Source of the DNA: Paraspadella gotoi
Lineage: Eukaryota; Chaetognatha
Length of the DNA: 64,000 bases
Assembly (NCBI GenBank): GCA_051294375.1
Contig: CM119271.1
Span: forward strand, 11,296,341-11,360,340
Reading direction: 5' to 3'
A program made the translations under genes and the position numbers. The notes below the pieces were generated by a model that had not been told where the DNA came from, did no database searches, and worked only from the letters and a program-made list of their open reading frames with translations. This document shows, in pieces, positions 22,171 to 33,117 of this stretch. Every line of letters starts with the position of its first letter. The stretch's first letter is position 1.

Positions 22171-22339
22171 AAAAATAAGATAAACACGAAGAGATGTATC
22201 AACAAAATATATACCGAAAAAAAGAATTCGACTTCCCGGGTCAGGTTTTTTCTTTCGGCCGCCAGGGTCGGTCGAGGCTACGAGTCGAGGGAAATTCGAA
22301 AGTCGTGATTGAAGTTCTTAGTTGGAGATTTAAGGAGAT

Positions 22340-22380
22340 TGAGGGGGGGGGCGGGGGGGCGGTGTTTTGATCGAGGGGGA
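22340..22380 (+). other. G-run tract, possible G-quadruplex
   Basis: G9, G7, GG and G5 runs occur within about 40 bp. The block copies near 33650 (as C runs) and 37930 have different run lengths, as expected for homopolymer error. Confidence 0.4.
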
Positions 22381-22886
22381 AGGAAGGAAAGTAAGAAATA
22401 CTTTCTTTTTTAAGAGTGGTTATTTTATTTTATTTTAGAAGAAATAAAGCTGTTTTAGATAATCTGAATTTTCAATAAACGACTTCTTAACAAGAATGAT
22501 GTCTAATATCTAATTAGAAAACTAGGGCAGAGAGCAACTTTTAACCTTGTGTTGTACAGATGCTCCCTCTATTTCCAGAAGACAACATTAACATCCCTCT
22601 CCCCATAAAATTATAGTAAAACAGGTAATCTTTCAATTTTTCATACCTAATTTTTTTACCATTCTAGTAAGCTGCACCAATTCAGGAAGGATTTGTTGAA
22701 GGAATTTCGTTGAGGAAAGATTTGGCGGAGAAAGATTAGACTGAGGGAAGATTTAAGGGAACGCATCGCTTAAGAATTTGGAGAGATTTTGTCGGGGAAA
22801 GATTTGGAGGAAAAACTAGAGTGGGTATTATTGGAATAAAGAAATATTTGACTAAATATTTATTAAGAAAAGATGAGATCTTTTTT

Positions 22887-22925
<39 letters not shown>

Positions 22926-23182
22926 ACTTCGGCTTCGAAATTTGCCGCTCGACCAACTGCACGCCGTCGGTGATTCATGCATCAACGTCGCTGACGACGA
23001 CAGATCGATTTGCGGACGAAGACAATATCAACAACAACAGCAATAAGAGCGACAGCAATGACGGAAGTGAAGACGACGACGACGACGACGACGAAGTCTC
23101 TGAGGAGATTCGTTGTTTTCTTCTTCCCAGAATAGAAGACAATCAACGAGAGAGTTCGACGGACTTGGTCAAATGCGGAATG
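22926..23182 (+). CDS. Exon 3: Asn/Asp-rich exon with a classic (CT)n-CAG acceptor
   Basis: A long (CT)n tract ending CTCAG (22925) and a strong donor GGAATGGTAAGCG (GT 23183) frame 257 bp, phase 1 to 0. Joined to the previous exon it reads NFGFEICRSTNCTPSVIHAS, a Thr/Asn/Ser stretch, seven Asp (GAC)n, then EEIRCFLLPRIEDNQRESST and DLVKCGM. The acidic run is encoded by the microsatellite. This exon is recovered, with indels, at 32800-33080 (minus) and 38515-38790 (plus), which confirms the splice borders. The opposite-strand frame is Thr/Val repeat shadow. No domain is recognised. Confidence 0.5.
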
Positions 23183-23274
23183 GTAAGCGTTGATCGTTGT
23201 CGTCTTCGTCGTTGTCGTCGTCGTCGTCGTCTTCTTGCGAAACGCGAACAAAAAAGTAAAACGTAAAACGCCAA

Positions 23275-23528
23275 CGCATTCAGTAGCATCCGTCTAGAAT
23301 TTCTGAGACGGCAAGCTCTGTAACTCGAGTACAAATGATAATTTGATAGAGAGCTTTGGTCTTGATATCGAGTACACATATGGCTATTCCCCCATTCGGT
23401 AAGCCATTGCTCTTGGACCAATTTTGGGACATCAGAACTTATTGTAAAAAGAAGCTTCAGCCAGATTTGAACCTGAAACCTTTTCGTAACGTTGAAATCC
23501 AGCGCGCTAAGCACTCGGCCAAATGATT
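23275..23528 (-). mobile_element. tRNA-Leu/Ser-like SINE
   Basis: On the minus strand the head reads TTGGCCGAGTGCTTAGCGCG (box A region), then GGTTTCAGGTTCAAATCTGG (box B) about 45 bp on, followed by a non-tRNA body to about 23275. This fits a SINE derived from a class-II (Leu/Ser) tRNA rather than a working tRNA: no acceptor stem closes it. Block copies lie at about 32465-32715 (plus) and 38885-39135 (minus). Confidence 0.6.
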
Positions 23529-23614
23529 TTCAAAAAAAATTTGTTCAAATTAAATTATATATAGCTGTAGGAACGCTTTTAATTTTGGAGGGGAAACAAA
23601 AAATTAATTCATGT

Positions 23615-23640
23615 TAATTAATTAATTAATTAATTAATTA
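23615..23640. repeat. (TTAA)n run
   Basis: TTAATTAATTAA-type run just before the next exon; lengths differ in the copies at 32345-32375 and 39247-39276. Confidence 0.85.
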
Positions 23641-23693
23641 CGTCCAAATCGTCTTCTGATTATCTTATTGGTCTCTGGGTCGTAATTTGACAG

Positions 23694-23822
23694 AGATTTC
23701 GACATCCGAGTCCCAGGTTTCCCGATTCGCGACGGAACGTGAAAGAACCCCCTCCTCGACCTAGCGGAGAGGGAGAAGACGTCGGAAGAGAAACTGGACT
23801 GAAGACCGGGACCGCTGGCGCC
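23694..23822 (+). CDS. Exon 4: basic/Pro-rich 43-codon exon
   Basis: The acceptor TAATTTGACAG (AG 23692-23693) and donor GGCGCCGTAAAGT (GT 23823) enclose exactly 129 bp with no stop in the frame set by exon 3 (phase 0 in and out). It reads RFRHPSPRFPDSRRNVKEPP, then PRPSGEGEDVGRETGLKTGT and AGA. Composition suggests a disordered linker. The conserved phase is the main support. Copies at 32160-32290 (minus) and 39330-39470 (plus) carry indels. Confidence 0.45.
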
Positions 23823-23829
23823 GTAAAGT

Positions 23830-24854
23830 TTTTAATAAAGTTTCTTATCCACTTGGAGTCTTGATATTTAATGGGTACCTTAATAAAATAATCAAAGCAT
23901 ATAGTGGAGGTCGGAATTTTTAGTGAAAAGAATTCGAGACCAAAGTAAAATGAACGAGAGTATAACATCGAAGGGAAAATGCGCGCGAGAATAAAATAAC
24001 AATGACTTTTATATGAACTACTTTGTTTACCAAAGTAGGTATGTGAAAAGGAATGGAATTTTAGGCCGAGAAATATTATTGACATTTTTGGAATTTACAA
24101 AATTCTTTCTCACGAACTTCACTACATAGATATTCATACAGACAATAATAATAATCAAACAATAATAGTCAAATGATTAATCAAAGAAGCAATATAATCA
24201 AATAAACAAATCCACGAAGAAACCACTAAGCGTCCACAAGGAATCCACAAACGTTTATTATTTTAGAGAAGAGTCACGATTCAACGCAGAATCTGGAATG
24301 ACCGCAAAAAGAGAGAAAGAGACGAACGTTGATATCTCTTATATAAAAGAGCATCTGAGTTACGGTCGTCTGGACTTTACAAACGTCGCGACGACGACGA
24401 TTAATACGAAGAATAAATATATAAATAAATAAATAAATCGAATATCTGGCTTATTTTTAACGTTTGAAATTGAGGAAAAGTCAGAGGCAGTTGCCTCGTG
24501 GTTAAGCCGCGACCTCAAACGTTTTCACGTTGCTTTTAAGGTGTTTTATTAATTGTTTTTAACCTGTTGTTAATTGTGAAAGAACTGAAACCGAAAAACG
24601 CTGATTAAAATAGAAATTGCTATAAAAGCAATCGGACGAATGCACATTTAAAAGACGAAAGGCAAACGCAAAAATGAGAAGGTTAATGTACAAAGAAAAA
24701 AGGCACATGCGAATCATGCATAAACTCAAATCGCAACTGGGTGCAAATTTGTGCAAATTTGTGCAAACGTGTGCAAATTGTGTATATTCTAGCTAAGCGA
24801 CGTACCAACCAAAGACTCGATGAGAAGGAGAGAAACAGAGGCGACTTACCACCG

Positions 24855-24880
<26 letters not shown>
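23830..24880. other. Intronic AT-rich sequence with a tRNA-like fragment
   Basis: No exon is supported. 24485-24530 contains GCCTCGTGGTTAAGCCGCGA, which resembles a tRNA box A region, but no box B follows. 24850-24892 is a (CT)n run. Confidence 0.5.
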
Positions 24881-24893
<13 letters not shown>

Positions 24894-24898
24894 CTCAG

Positions 24899-25068
24899 TA
24901 AGAAAGTTTCTCTCATCCTGGGACCTGACAAGCGTATTCCAACCACTGATTCCAGGCCCCGGGACTGGTTGAATATTACTCCCCCCCTTTCGCTGGAAGC
25001 AGTGCAGGGTGGGTTACAATGTGGGCGGCATATAGTCGAGCATAGCATAAGTTCACCTCGCCTATAAG
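24899..25068 (+). other. Open segment after a (CT)n-CAG acceptor, alternative terminal exon
   Basis: The (CT)n tract ending CGCCTCAG is a good acceptor. In the phase left by exon 4 the next codon is TAA, so use of this site would end the protein at once. In another phase 56 codons are open (KKVSLILGPDKRIPTTDSRP onward). The 3' part overlaps the SINE that begins near 25035. It may be an alternative 3' end. Confidence 0.25.
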
Positions 25069-25240
25069 CACAACACCTTCTGTCTTGACCCGGTGGCTCA
25101 TTGAGTATAAAGCCATCATCTCATGTCCACTAGATACCGGGCTCAATCCCAACCCGCTACCTAACCTGCGGCAAGCGTGAGAACGGCCGTGAACTGCCTT
25201 TCGTCGTTATTGTTTCCTTTTCACTCATCGATTTCAAAAA
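25035..25240 (+). mobile_element. tRNA-derived SINE, family 2, copy 1
   Basis: TTCACCTCGCCTATAAGCAC leads into GACCCGGTGGCTCATTGAGT (box A-like TGGCTCATTGAG) and then GGGCTCAATCCC (box B-like). It shares this head with the minus-strand element at 26155-26440. Block copies are near 30745-30925 and 40770-40950. Confidence 0.65.
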
Positions 25241-25501
25241 AGTGATTATTGGTTTCGCGTGAATCGTGAATCGTCACTCTCCTCTTTTTTCATCTCCTCA
25301 CTCTTTTTTTTTGGGGGGGGGGAGTTTGTGGAGGGAGACGCCTCATCGGAAAATCGAAGCCGACTGGTGATTCATCACCGTTTTTGTGAGAGGTGTGAGT
25401 GATTGATTATTTCGGCGAAACGCCCTCATCCCCGACTAATTCTTTCTCTGTATGTCCACGATTTTTTCCTTTCTTTCTTACTCCGAGGCTTTGTCACATT
25501 C

Positions 25502-25502
25502 T

Positions 25503-25581
<79 letters not shown>

Positions 25582-25600
25582 CCCTCCCTCCTCTTTCACT
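25502..25600. repeat. (CT)n microsatellite
   Basis: Long CT run with a few C or T slips; Ser/Leu frames are shadows. 25290-25335 holds T9 and G10 runs. Confidence 0.9.
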
Positions 25601-26154
25601 CCATCCCTTCCCCGACTCTTCTCTCCTGCTATCCCCCGCGTTTCTCCACTTCAGCCTCGTTCTCGCGTTTTGTAATTAACGATCCATAGAAAGATGACGC
25701 CGACAAAAGAACCGCGGTTTAAAAAAAAAAACAAAAAAAAAACCGTCCAATCTTCGTTTTAAAGTTTTTTTTTTTTTGGTTTGAAAAGAAAACAATTTTT
25801 TTCACTGAATTGTTAAGTACGAGAGAAACGAAGAGAACTTTTTAATTAAATTGTACAATTAGCTTTCCGCTTTAAAAAAAAAATGGCTAATTGTATTTTA
25901 CGAAGAACTGCCTTTCCGAACGCACAGTGTCCTTTGCATCACTTAGGTAGTCAAATTCAATATTTGTAGTCGCGCCACTAGTAATCGGTCGGTCGGTCGT
26001 TCTGTCCGTCCGTGGAACACACTTACGATTCAAATCCTGAAACTTTGGTTATCTGTAGGTTTCATACTTTTGTATTGTGTAGTCACGTCATCAAAGAGTC
26101 CATGTGAGAATAGGAATAAGTTCACACTGTGAACAAATGAAAATATTGCATTAA

Positions 26155-26440
26155 CTTGTGGATAAGTCGCTCAGTGGGCTGAGGACTACACTCCGTAACT
26201 TCTGTGTCCCCTCGGCAGCAACGGAACGGGTCCTGGGCTTGGAACCAGGCTTGAGGGTTTTCCACGCCCCCAAGACAGTTTACTGCCGTCTTCACGCGTC
26301 CCCCAGGGTAGGTACCGGGTTGGGATTGAACCCCGTAGCTAGTGTTCATTAGCTGATGGCTGTTACTCAATGAGCCACCGGGTCACGACAGAAGGAGTCA
26401 TGCTTATAGGCGGGGTGACCTTACGCAATGCCAGACTACA
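26155..26440 (-). mobile_element. tRNA-derived SINE, family 2, copy 2
   Basis: Minus-strand head GACCCGGTGGCTCATTGAGT, box B GGGTTCAATCCC, then a body ending near 26155 with CTGAGCGACTTATCCAC. It faces copy 1 across 0.9 kb. The block copy is at about 29490-29790. Confidence 0.65.
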
Positions 26441-26585
26441 AACTTATCGCTTCTTATTCCGTCGAAAAAAACAACAAAACAGGATAACATCGGACATTCA
26501 CTCGAACTTTTTCAAACCCAGCTTCACCGTTTTCTCACTTACCCATCCTCACCCATTCCCACTTCCCGCCCCAAACCCCCGAAAG

Positions 26586-26713
26586 GCGTCGCTCGCCGGC
26601 ACGCCCCCTTCACTCCACGCCCCTTGGAGGACGAACGAGTGCGAGGCGACGCTCTGCGATCGAAATCTGGGATGTCAGATCGGATTCGTCAACTCCAACG
26701 CGACGAGGATCAA
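26586..26713 (+). CDS. Exon 5: short Cys-rich exon
   Basis: A C/T-rich tract ending CCCCGAAAG (AG 26584-26585) and donor GGATCAAGTAATG (GT 26714) enclose 128 bp, phase 0 to 2. It reads ASLAGTPPSLHAPWRTNECE, then ATLCDRNLGCQIGFVNSNAT and RI. Three cysteines lie within 12 residues. Read through, the frame ends at TAA immediately after the donor, so this could instead be the last exon. Phase fits both the exon before and the exon after. The reverse copy near 29270-29400 is too noisy to confirm. Confidence 0.4.
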
Positions 26714-26989
26714 GTAATGTCATGTTATGTCATGTCTTGTTGTGTTATCGTCGTGTACAACCGTTTGTCTTTTTAAATGTCATATGTGGTGGCCATTGTA
26801 TCGTCCCGACCGTCGAACCCTTGGTCTGTCACTATTGGACAGACCGAGGTTGAAGTTAGGCTTGTGATTGGTCTGCTGTTCGCTGATCCGGCAAGAGCAC
26901 GACCAATCACATCGCAAGGCCGAACAAGTCCGTCTTATGATCCATTCTGTAGATGATAACTTGTTTATCATCCCATATATCTATTGATA

Positions 26990-27062
26990 TATTTATCCAG
27001 TTTATCTATTTATTATCTATCTATTTATCTATTTATCTTTTTATCTATATTATCTACTATCG
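26990..27062. repeat. (TATC)n-like tract
   Basis: Imperfect TATC/TATT units, mirrored as GATA at 28870-28980. 27130-27235 is (CT)n. Confidence 0.85.
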
Positions 27063-27148
27063 ATGCCGAAACTATATTTTTCTACTTTATAACTTTTTTT
27101 TTCTTCTTTTTTCCCTTTCTTTCGCCCCTTCTCTCCTCTCTCACTCTC

Positions 27149-27224
<76 letters not shown>

Positions 27225-27246
27225 TCTTCCTATTTCCCTTTCCAAG

Positions 27247-27607
27247 GTTCCACCGCCGGAGATGCGCCGCGACGCCTACGAACCCGAAGGCTGCGACGAG
27301 CGCGGCGCCGTCAGCCCCGCAGCCGCAAGCAGCAGCCGCAGCCGTCCCGCAGCCGACGCTCCGCGAGAATTACGGCTCCGTTCCCCCGGCGCTTACGGGC
27401 GGACTTTTACTTTTGGTGCGGCGCGGACTCTGCGTTCCGGACGAGAAGGAATATCCGACTCGAGCCGGATCCGGCGCCGAGAAGGCGATGAGCGGGAATA
27501 TCCGGCGTCGTTGTCGTCGTCGTCGTTTTTTCTCGGCGTCATTACGAGCGAGAGATGGATCCCGTTTTGGGCAAAATGAAATGATTCGACTGGCGACAAT
27601 CGATTAG
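27247..27607 (+). CDS. Exon 6: GC-rich Ala/Pro/Arg terminal exon
   Basis: (CT)n, then CCCTTTCCAAG (AG 27245-27246), precedes a CpG-rich exon. In the phase set by exon 5 it reads Ala/Pro/Gln-rich sequence, PTLRENYGSVPPALTGGLLL, then RRGLCVPDEKEYPTRAGSGA, an Arg run from (CGT)n, and RFGQNEMIRLATID to TAG 27605. If exon 5 is skipped, exon 4 joins in a second frame that is also open (VPPPEMRRDAYEPEGCDERG to TGA 27577). Both frames are free of stops for over 300 bp, so the correct one cannot be fixed from sequence alone. The reverse copy at 28340-28710 confirms the acceptor region. Confidence 0.45.
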
Positions 27608-27864
27608 TCAGTGGTGTTAATTAATTTATCAAATACAAACTTGTTTCGTATTAGACTGGTTTAATGTATCATTACTCTTACAAGATAATTACATTGCAGG
27701 TATTTTATAGATATATAACCTGTTTATAATATATAATATAGGTTAATAGATAGGCTACTTGTAGGATCGACTTATAGAGATTTTTTCAAAATGATAAAAA
27801 AAGCCGGTTTGATGTACTTAAGTATAAGATTTTTTTGTTTCGAGATAACAGATAGACAGAAAGA

Positions 27865-27887
27865 GTGCTCATTCTCTCTTCTCTCTC

Positions 27888-27924
<37 letters not shown>

Positions 27925-28085
27925 CTCTCTCTCTCTTTCCTCTTCTCTCTCTCTCTCTCCATATTCGCGTTGCTTGCTTCGTTTCGTTTTGCTGTTTGCT
28001 TGGCTTTGCTTGCTTTCTTGCTTTCTTGCTTTCTTCTTTTCTTTCTTTCTTATCTTTCTTTCTTTCTACTCTACTCTCTTCAATC
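27865..28085. other. Pyrimidine-rich loop at the hinge of the second inverted repeat
   Basis: (CT)n then TTGCTTTCTTGC units. Sequence on either side (GATAGACAGAAAG at 27853, CTTTCTATCTATC at 28085) begins the mirrored arms. The loop itself is not self-complementary. Confidence 0.7.
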
Positions 28086-28707
28086 TTTCTATCTATCTGT
28101 TATCTCGAAACAAAAAAATCTATACTTAGTACATAACCGGCTTTTTTTTATCCATTTTGAAAAATCTCTTATAAAGTCGATCCTACAAGTAGCCTATCTA
28201 TTACCTATTTATATATTATAACAGGTTACTATAATCTTATAAAATACCTTGAATGTAATTATCTTGTAAGAGTATTGATAATTAAACCAGTCCTAATCGA
28301 AACAAGTTTGTATTTGATAAATTAATAACACCAACTGACTAATCGATTGTCGCCAGTCGAATCTATTTCATTTTGCCCAAAACGGGATCCATCTCTCGCT
28401 GTATGACGCCGAGAAAAAAACGACGAGACGACAACGACGCGGATTATTCCGCTCATCGCCTTCCGGCGCCGGATCGCGGCTCGAGTACGGATATTCCTTC
28501 TCGTCCGGAACGGCAGATCCGCGCCGCACAAAAGTAAAAGTCCCCCGTCAAGCGCCGGGAACGGAGCCGTAATTCTCGCGGAGCGTCGGCTGCGGGAACG
28601 GCTGCGGCGCTGCTGCGGCTGCGGGCTGACGGCGCCGCGCGCTCCGTCGCAGCCTTCGGGTTCGTGGCGTCGCCGGCGCATCCCGGCGGTGGAACCTTGG
28701 AAAGGGA

Positions 28708-28799
<92 letters not shown>

Positions 28800-30387
28800 T
28801 GAGAGAGGAGAGAAGGGGCGGAAAGAAAGGGAAAAAAGAAGAAAAAAAAAGTTATAAAGTAGAAAAAATATAGTTTCATCAGATAGATAAGATAAATAGA
28901 TAAAAAGATAAATAGATAAATAGATAGATAATAAATAGATAAACTGCTAAATATATCAATAGATATATGATGATAAAACAGTATATCTACAGAATGGATC
29001 ATAACGAAGGACTTGTTTACGGCGCCCTTCGCTTAGTTGTTCTCTCTTCGCCGTCAAGCACAGCAGACCCATCACAACTACTCAACCTCTCTCTGTGACT
29101 AGTACCTCCAGAGTTCCGGTCGGGGACGATATCATGGCTCATCCACATATAGACATCTTCGTAAGACAAACGGGTTGTACGAGCGGACGATACGACAACA
29201 GACATGATATATAACTGAACATTGATCCCTCGTCGCGTGTGAGTTGAGAATCGGATCTGACACTCCCTAGCATCCGATCCGAGCGTCGCCTACGGACTCT
29301 CGTCCTCCAAGCGCGGCCGTGGAGTGAGGGGGCGTGCGCGAGCGACGACTTTCGGGTATAGAGCGGGAAGGAATGTCGAGGTGTAAGTGAGAAACGGTGA
29401 CACTAGGTTTAATAATTCGAGTGATGCAGTTCTGTTTGTGTTTTTTCTGCGATCCCGGAATAATGAAGCGATAAGCTGTTCTGTTTGCTCTGGCATTGCT
29501 ATATGGTGTCACCTCCGCCTATAAGACATGTACTCCTTCTGTCGTACCCGGTGGCTCATTGGCAAGTAACACCCATCACATGAAACACTACTACCTGGTC
29601 CTCTCAATCAAGCTCCGGTTCTGGGTACCGGTACTCCCAATAGTCGTGCGTAATCACGTGTCTTGGCGTAGGATATTGTACTCCTCAAGCTGTCCAGCCC
29701 GGACGCGTTCCTCTCTGCGAACGGCGGCACAGAAGTTACGGAGTGTTAGTCCTCAGCCGCACTGAGCGACTTATCCACAAGTTAATGACTATTTTTCATT
29801 TGTTCAATGTGTAGAACTCTATTCCTATTCTCACATGGACTCTTTGATGACGTCCACCTCACACCAATACAAAAGTATGAAACCTACAGATAACCACAGT
29901 TCAGGATTTGAATCGTAAGTGTTTCCACGGACGGACAGAAGACCGACGACCGATTACTAGTGGCGCGACTACAAATATTGAATTTGACTACCTAAGTGAT
30001 GCAAAGGACAGCTGTGGCGTTCGGAAAGGCAGTTCTTCGTAAAATCAAATAGCCATTTTTTTTTTAAAGCGGAAGCTAATTGTACACATGTTAATTAAAA
30101 AAAAGTTCTCTTCGTTTCTCTCGTACTTCAACATTCGTGAAAAAAATTGTTTTCTTTTCAAACCAAAAAAAAAAAACACTTTTAAAACGAAGATTGACGG
30201 TTTTTTTTTTTTGTTTTTTTTTTTTAAACCGCGGTTCTTTGTCTGGTGTCATCTTTCTATGGATCGTTATTACAAAACGCGGAACGACGGCTGAAGTGGA
30301 GAAACCGCGGGGGATAGCAGGGAGAGAGAGTCGGGGAAGGGATGGAGTGAAAGAGCGGAGGGAGAGGAGAGGGAGAGAGGAGAGAGA

Positions 30388-30444
<57 letters not shown>

Positions 30445-31080
30445 ATGTGACAAAGCTCCGGAGTAAGAAGAAAGGAAAAAAATAGCGGTGGACATACAGA
30501 GAAAGGAATTAGTCGGGGATGAGGGCGTTTCGCCGAAATAATCAAATTCACTCACACTCTCACCAAAAACGTGATGAAATCACCAGTCGGCTATCGATGT
30601 TTCCGATGAGCGTCTCCCTCCACAAACTCCCCCCCCCAAAAAAAAAGGTGAGGAGATAAAAAAGAAGGAGAGTGACGATTCACGATTCACGCGAAACCAA
30701 TTAATCACTTTTTTGAAATCGGTGAGTGAAAAGAAAACAATAACGACGAAAGGCAGTTCACGGCGTTCTCGACGCTTGCCGCAGGTTAGGTAGCGGTTTT
30801 GGATTTGAGCCGGTATCTAGTGGACATGAGATTGCTTATACTCAATGACCACCGGGTCAGGACAGAAGTGTTGTGCTTATAGGCGGGTGGAACTTATGCT
30901 TGCTCTGACTATATGCCGCCCACATTGTAACCCACCCTGCACTGCTTCCAGCGAAAGGGGGGGAGTAATTTCACCACAGTCCCGGGGCCTGGAATCATGG
31001 TTGGAATACGCTTGTCAGGTCACCAGGATGAAGCAGAAACTTTTTACTGAGGCGAAGAGAGAGAGAGAGAGAGAGAGAAG

Positions 31081-31113
<33 letters not shown>

Positions 31114-33075
31114 CAGAGAGGAAGAAGCAGCGTGTAAGTACGCCTCTGTTTCTCTCCTCTCATCGAGTCTTGTGTTGGTTACGTCGCTTACGCTAGAATA
31201 TAGCACAAATTTGCACAGTTTTGACAAATTTGCACAAAATTTGCACCCAGTTGCGATTTGAGTTTATGCATGATTCGCATGTGCCTTTTTTCTTTGTACT
31301 TAACCTTCTCATTTTTGCGTTTGCCTTTCGTCTTTTAAATGTGCATTCGTCTCGATTGCTTTTATAGCAATTTTCATTTTAATGCAGCGTTTTTCGGTTT
31401 CATTCTTTCACAATTAACAACAGGTAAAAAACAATTATAAAACACTTAAAAGCAACGTGAAAACGTTTGAGGTCGCGGCTATACCAGAGCAACTGCCCTC
31501 TGATTTTCCTCCAATTTCAAACGTTAACAATAGCGCAGATATTCGATTTATTATTTATTTATATATTTATTCTTCGTATTATCGTCGTCCGTCGCGACGG
31601 TTTGTAAAGTCCAGACGACCGTAACTCAGATGCTCTTTTATATAAGAGATATCAACGTTCGTCTCTTTCTCTCTTTTGCGGTCATTCCAGATTCCTGCGT
31701 TTGAATCGTGACTCTTCTCTAAATAATAATAAACGTTATGTGGATTCCTTTGTGGACGCTTAGTGGTTTCTTCGTGGATTTGTTCTATTTGATTATATTG
31801 CTTCTTTGATTAATCATTTGACTATATTTTATGTTATTATTATTGTCTGTATGAATATCTATGTATGAAGTTCGTGAGAAAGAATTTTGTAAAATTTCCA
31901 AAAATGTCAATATATTTCTCGCCTAAAATTCCATTCTTTTTCACATACCTACTTGTGTAAAACAAAGTAGTTAATATAAAAGTAATTGTTATTTTATTCT
32001 CGCCGCGCATTTCTCCTTCGATGTTATACTCTGCTCATTATTTACTTTGGTCTCGAATTCTTTTCACTAAAAATTCCGACGCTCCACTATATGCTTTGAT
32101 TATTTTTATTAGTACCCATTAAATATCAAGACCCAAGTGATAGAAACATTTATTAAAAACTTTACGGCGCCAGCGGTCCGGTCTTCGCAGTCCAGTTTCT
32201 CTTCCGACGTCTTCTCCCTCTCCGTAGTCGAGGAGGGCGGTTCTTCACGTTCCCGTCGCGAATCGGGAAACCTGGGACTCGGATGTCGAAATCTCTGTCA
32301 AATTACACCCAGAGACCAATAAGATAATCAGAAGACGATTTGCACGTAATTAATTATAATTATTAATAATTAACATGACTTTAATTTTTTTTGTTTCCCT
32401 CCAAAATTAAAAGCGTTCCTACAGCTATATATAATTTATTTGAACAAATTTTTTTTGAAAATCATTTGGCGAGTGCTTAGCGCGCTTGGATTTCAACGTT
32501 ACGAAACAGGTTTCAGGTCAACTCTGGGCTGAAGCTTCTTTTCTAACAATAAGTTCTGATGTCCCAAAATTGGTCCAGAGCAATGGCTTTACCGAATGAG
32601 GGAATAGCCATATGTGTACTCGATATCAAGACAAACTCTCTAATCAAATTATCATTTGTACTCGAGTTACAAGCTTGCCGTCTCAGAAAATTCTAGACGG
32701 ATGCTACTGAAATGCGTTGGCGTTTTTAACGTTTACTATTTTTTGTTCGCGTTTACGCAAGAAGACGACGACGACGACGACAACGACGAAGACGACAACG
32801 ATCAACGCTTACCATTCCGGCATTGACCAAGTCCGTCGAACTCTCGTTGATTGTCTTCTACTTCTGGGAAGAAGAAAACAACGACATCTCCTCACGAGAC
32901 CTTCGTCGTCGTCGTCGTCGTCGTCTTCCACTTCCGTCATTGCTGTCGCTCTATTGCTGTGTTGTTGAATATTGTCTTCGTCCGCAAATCCGATCTGGTC
33001 GTCGTCAGCGACGTTGATGCATGATCACCGACGGCGTGCAGGTTGGCTCGAGCGGCAAATTTCGAAGCCCGAAGT

Positions 33076-33117
<42 letters not shown>

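Noticed and set aside
20779-23182. TGF-beta-type receptor ectodomain
   Set aside because: Cysteine spacing is only loosely similar, the CCxxxxCN ending is absent, and no kinase exon is seen in the window.
23455-23528. Functional tRNA-Leu gene
   Set aside because: Boxes A and B fit but no acceptor stem pairs; a SINE body follows.
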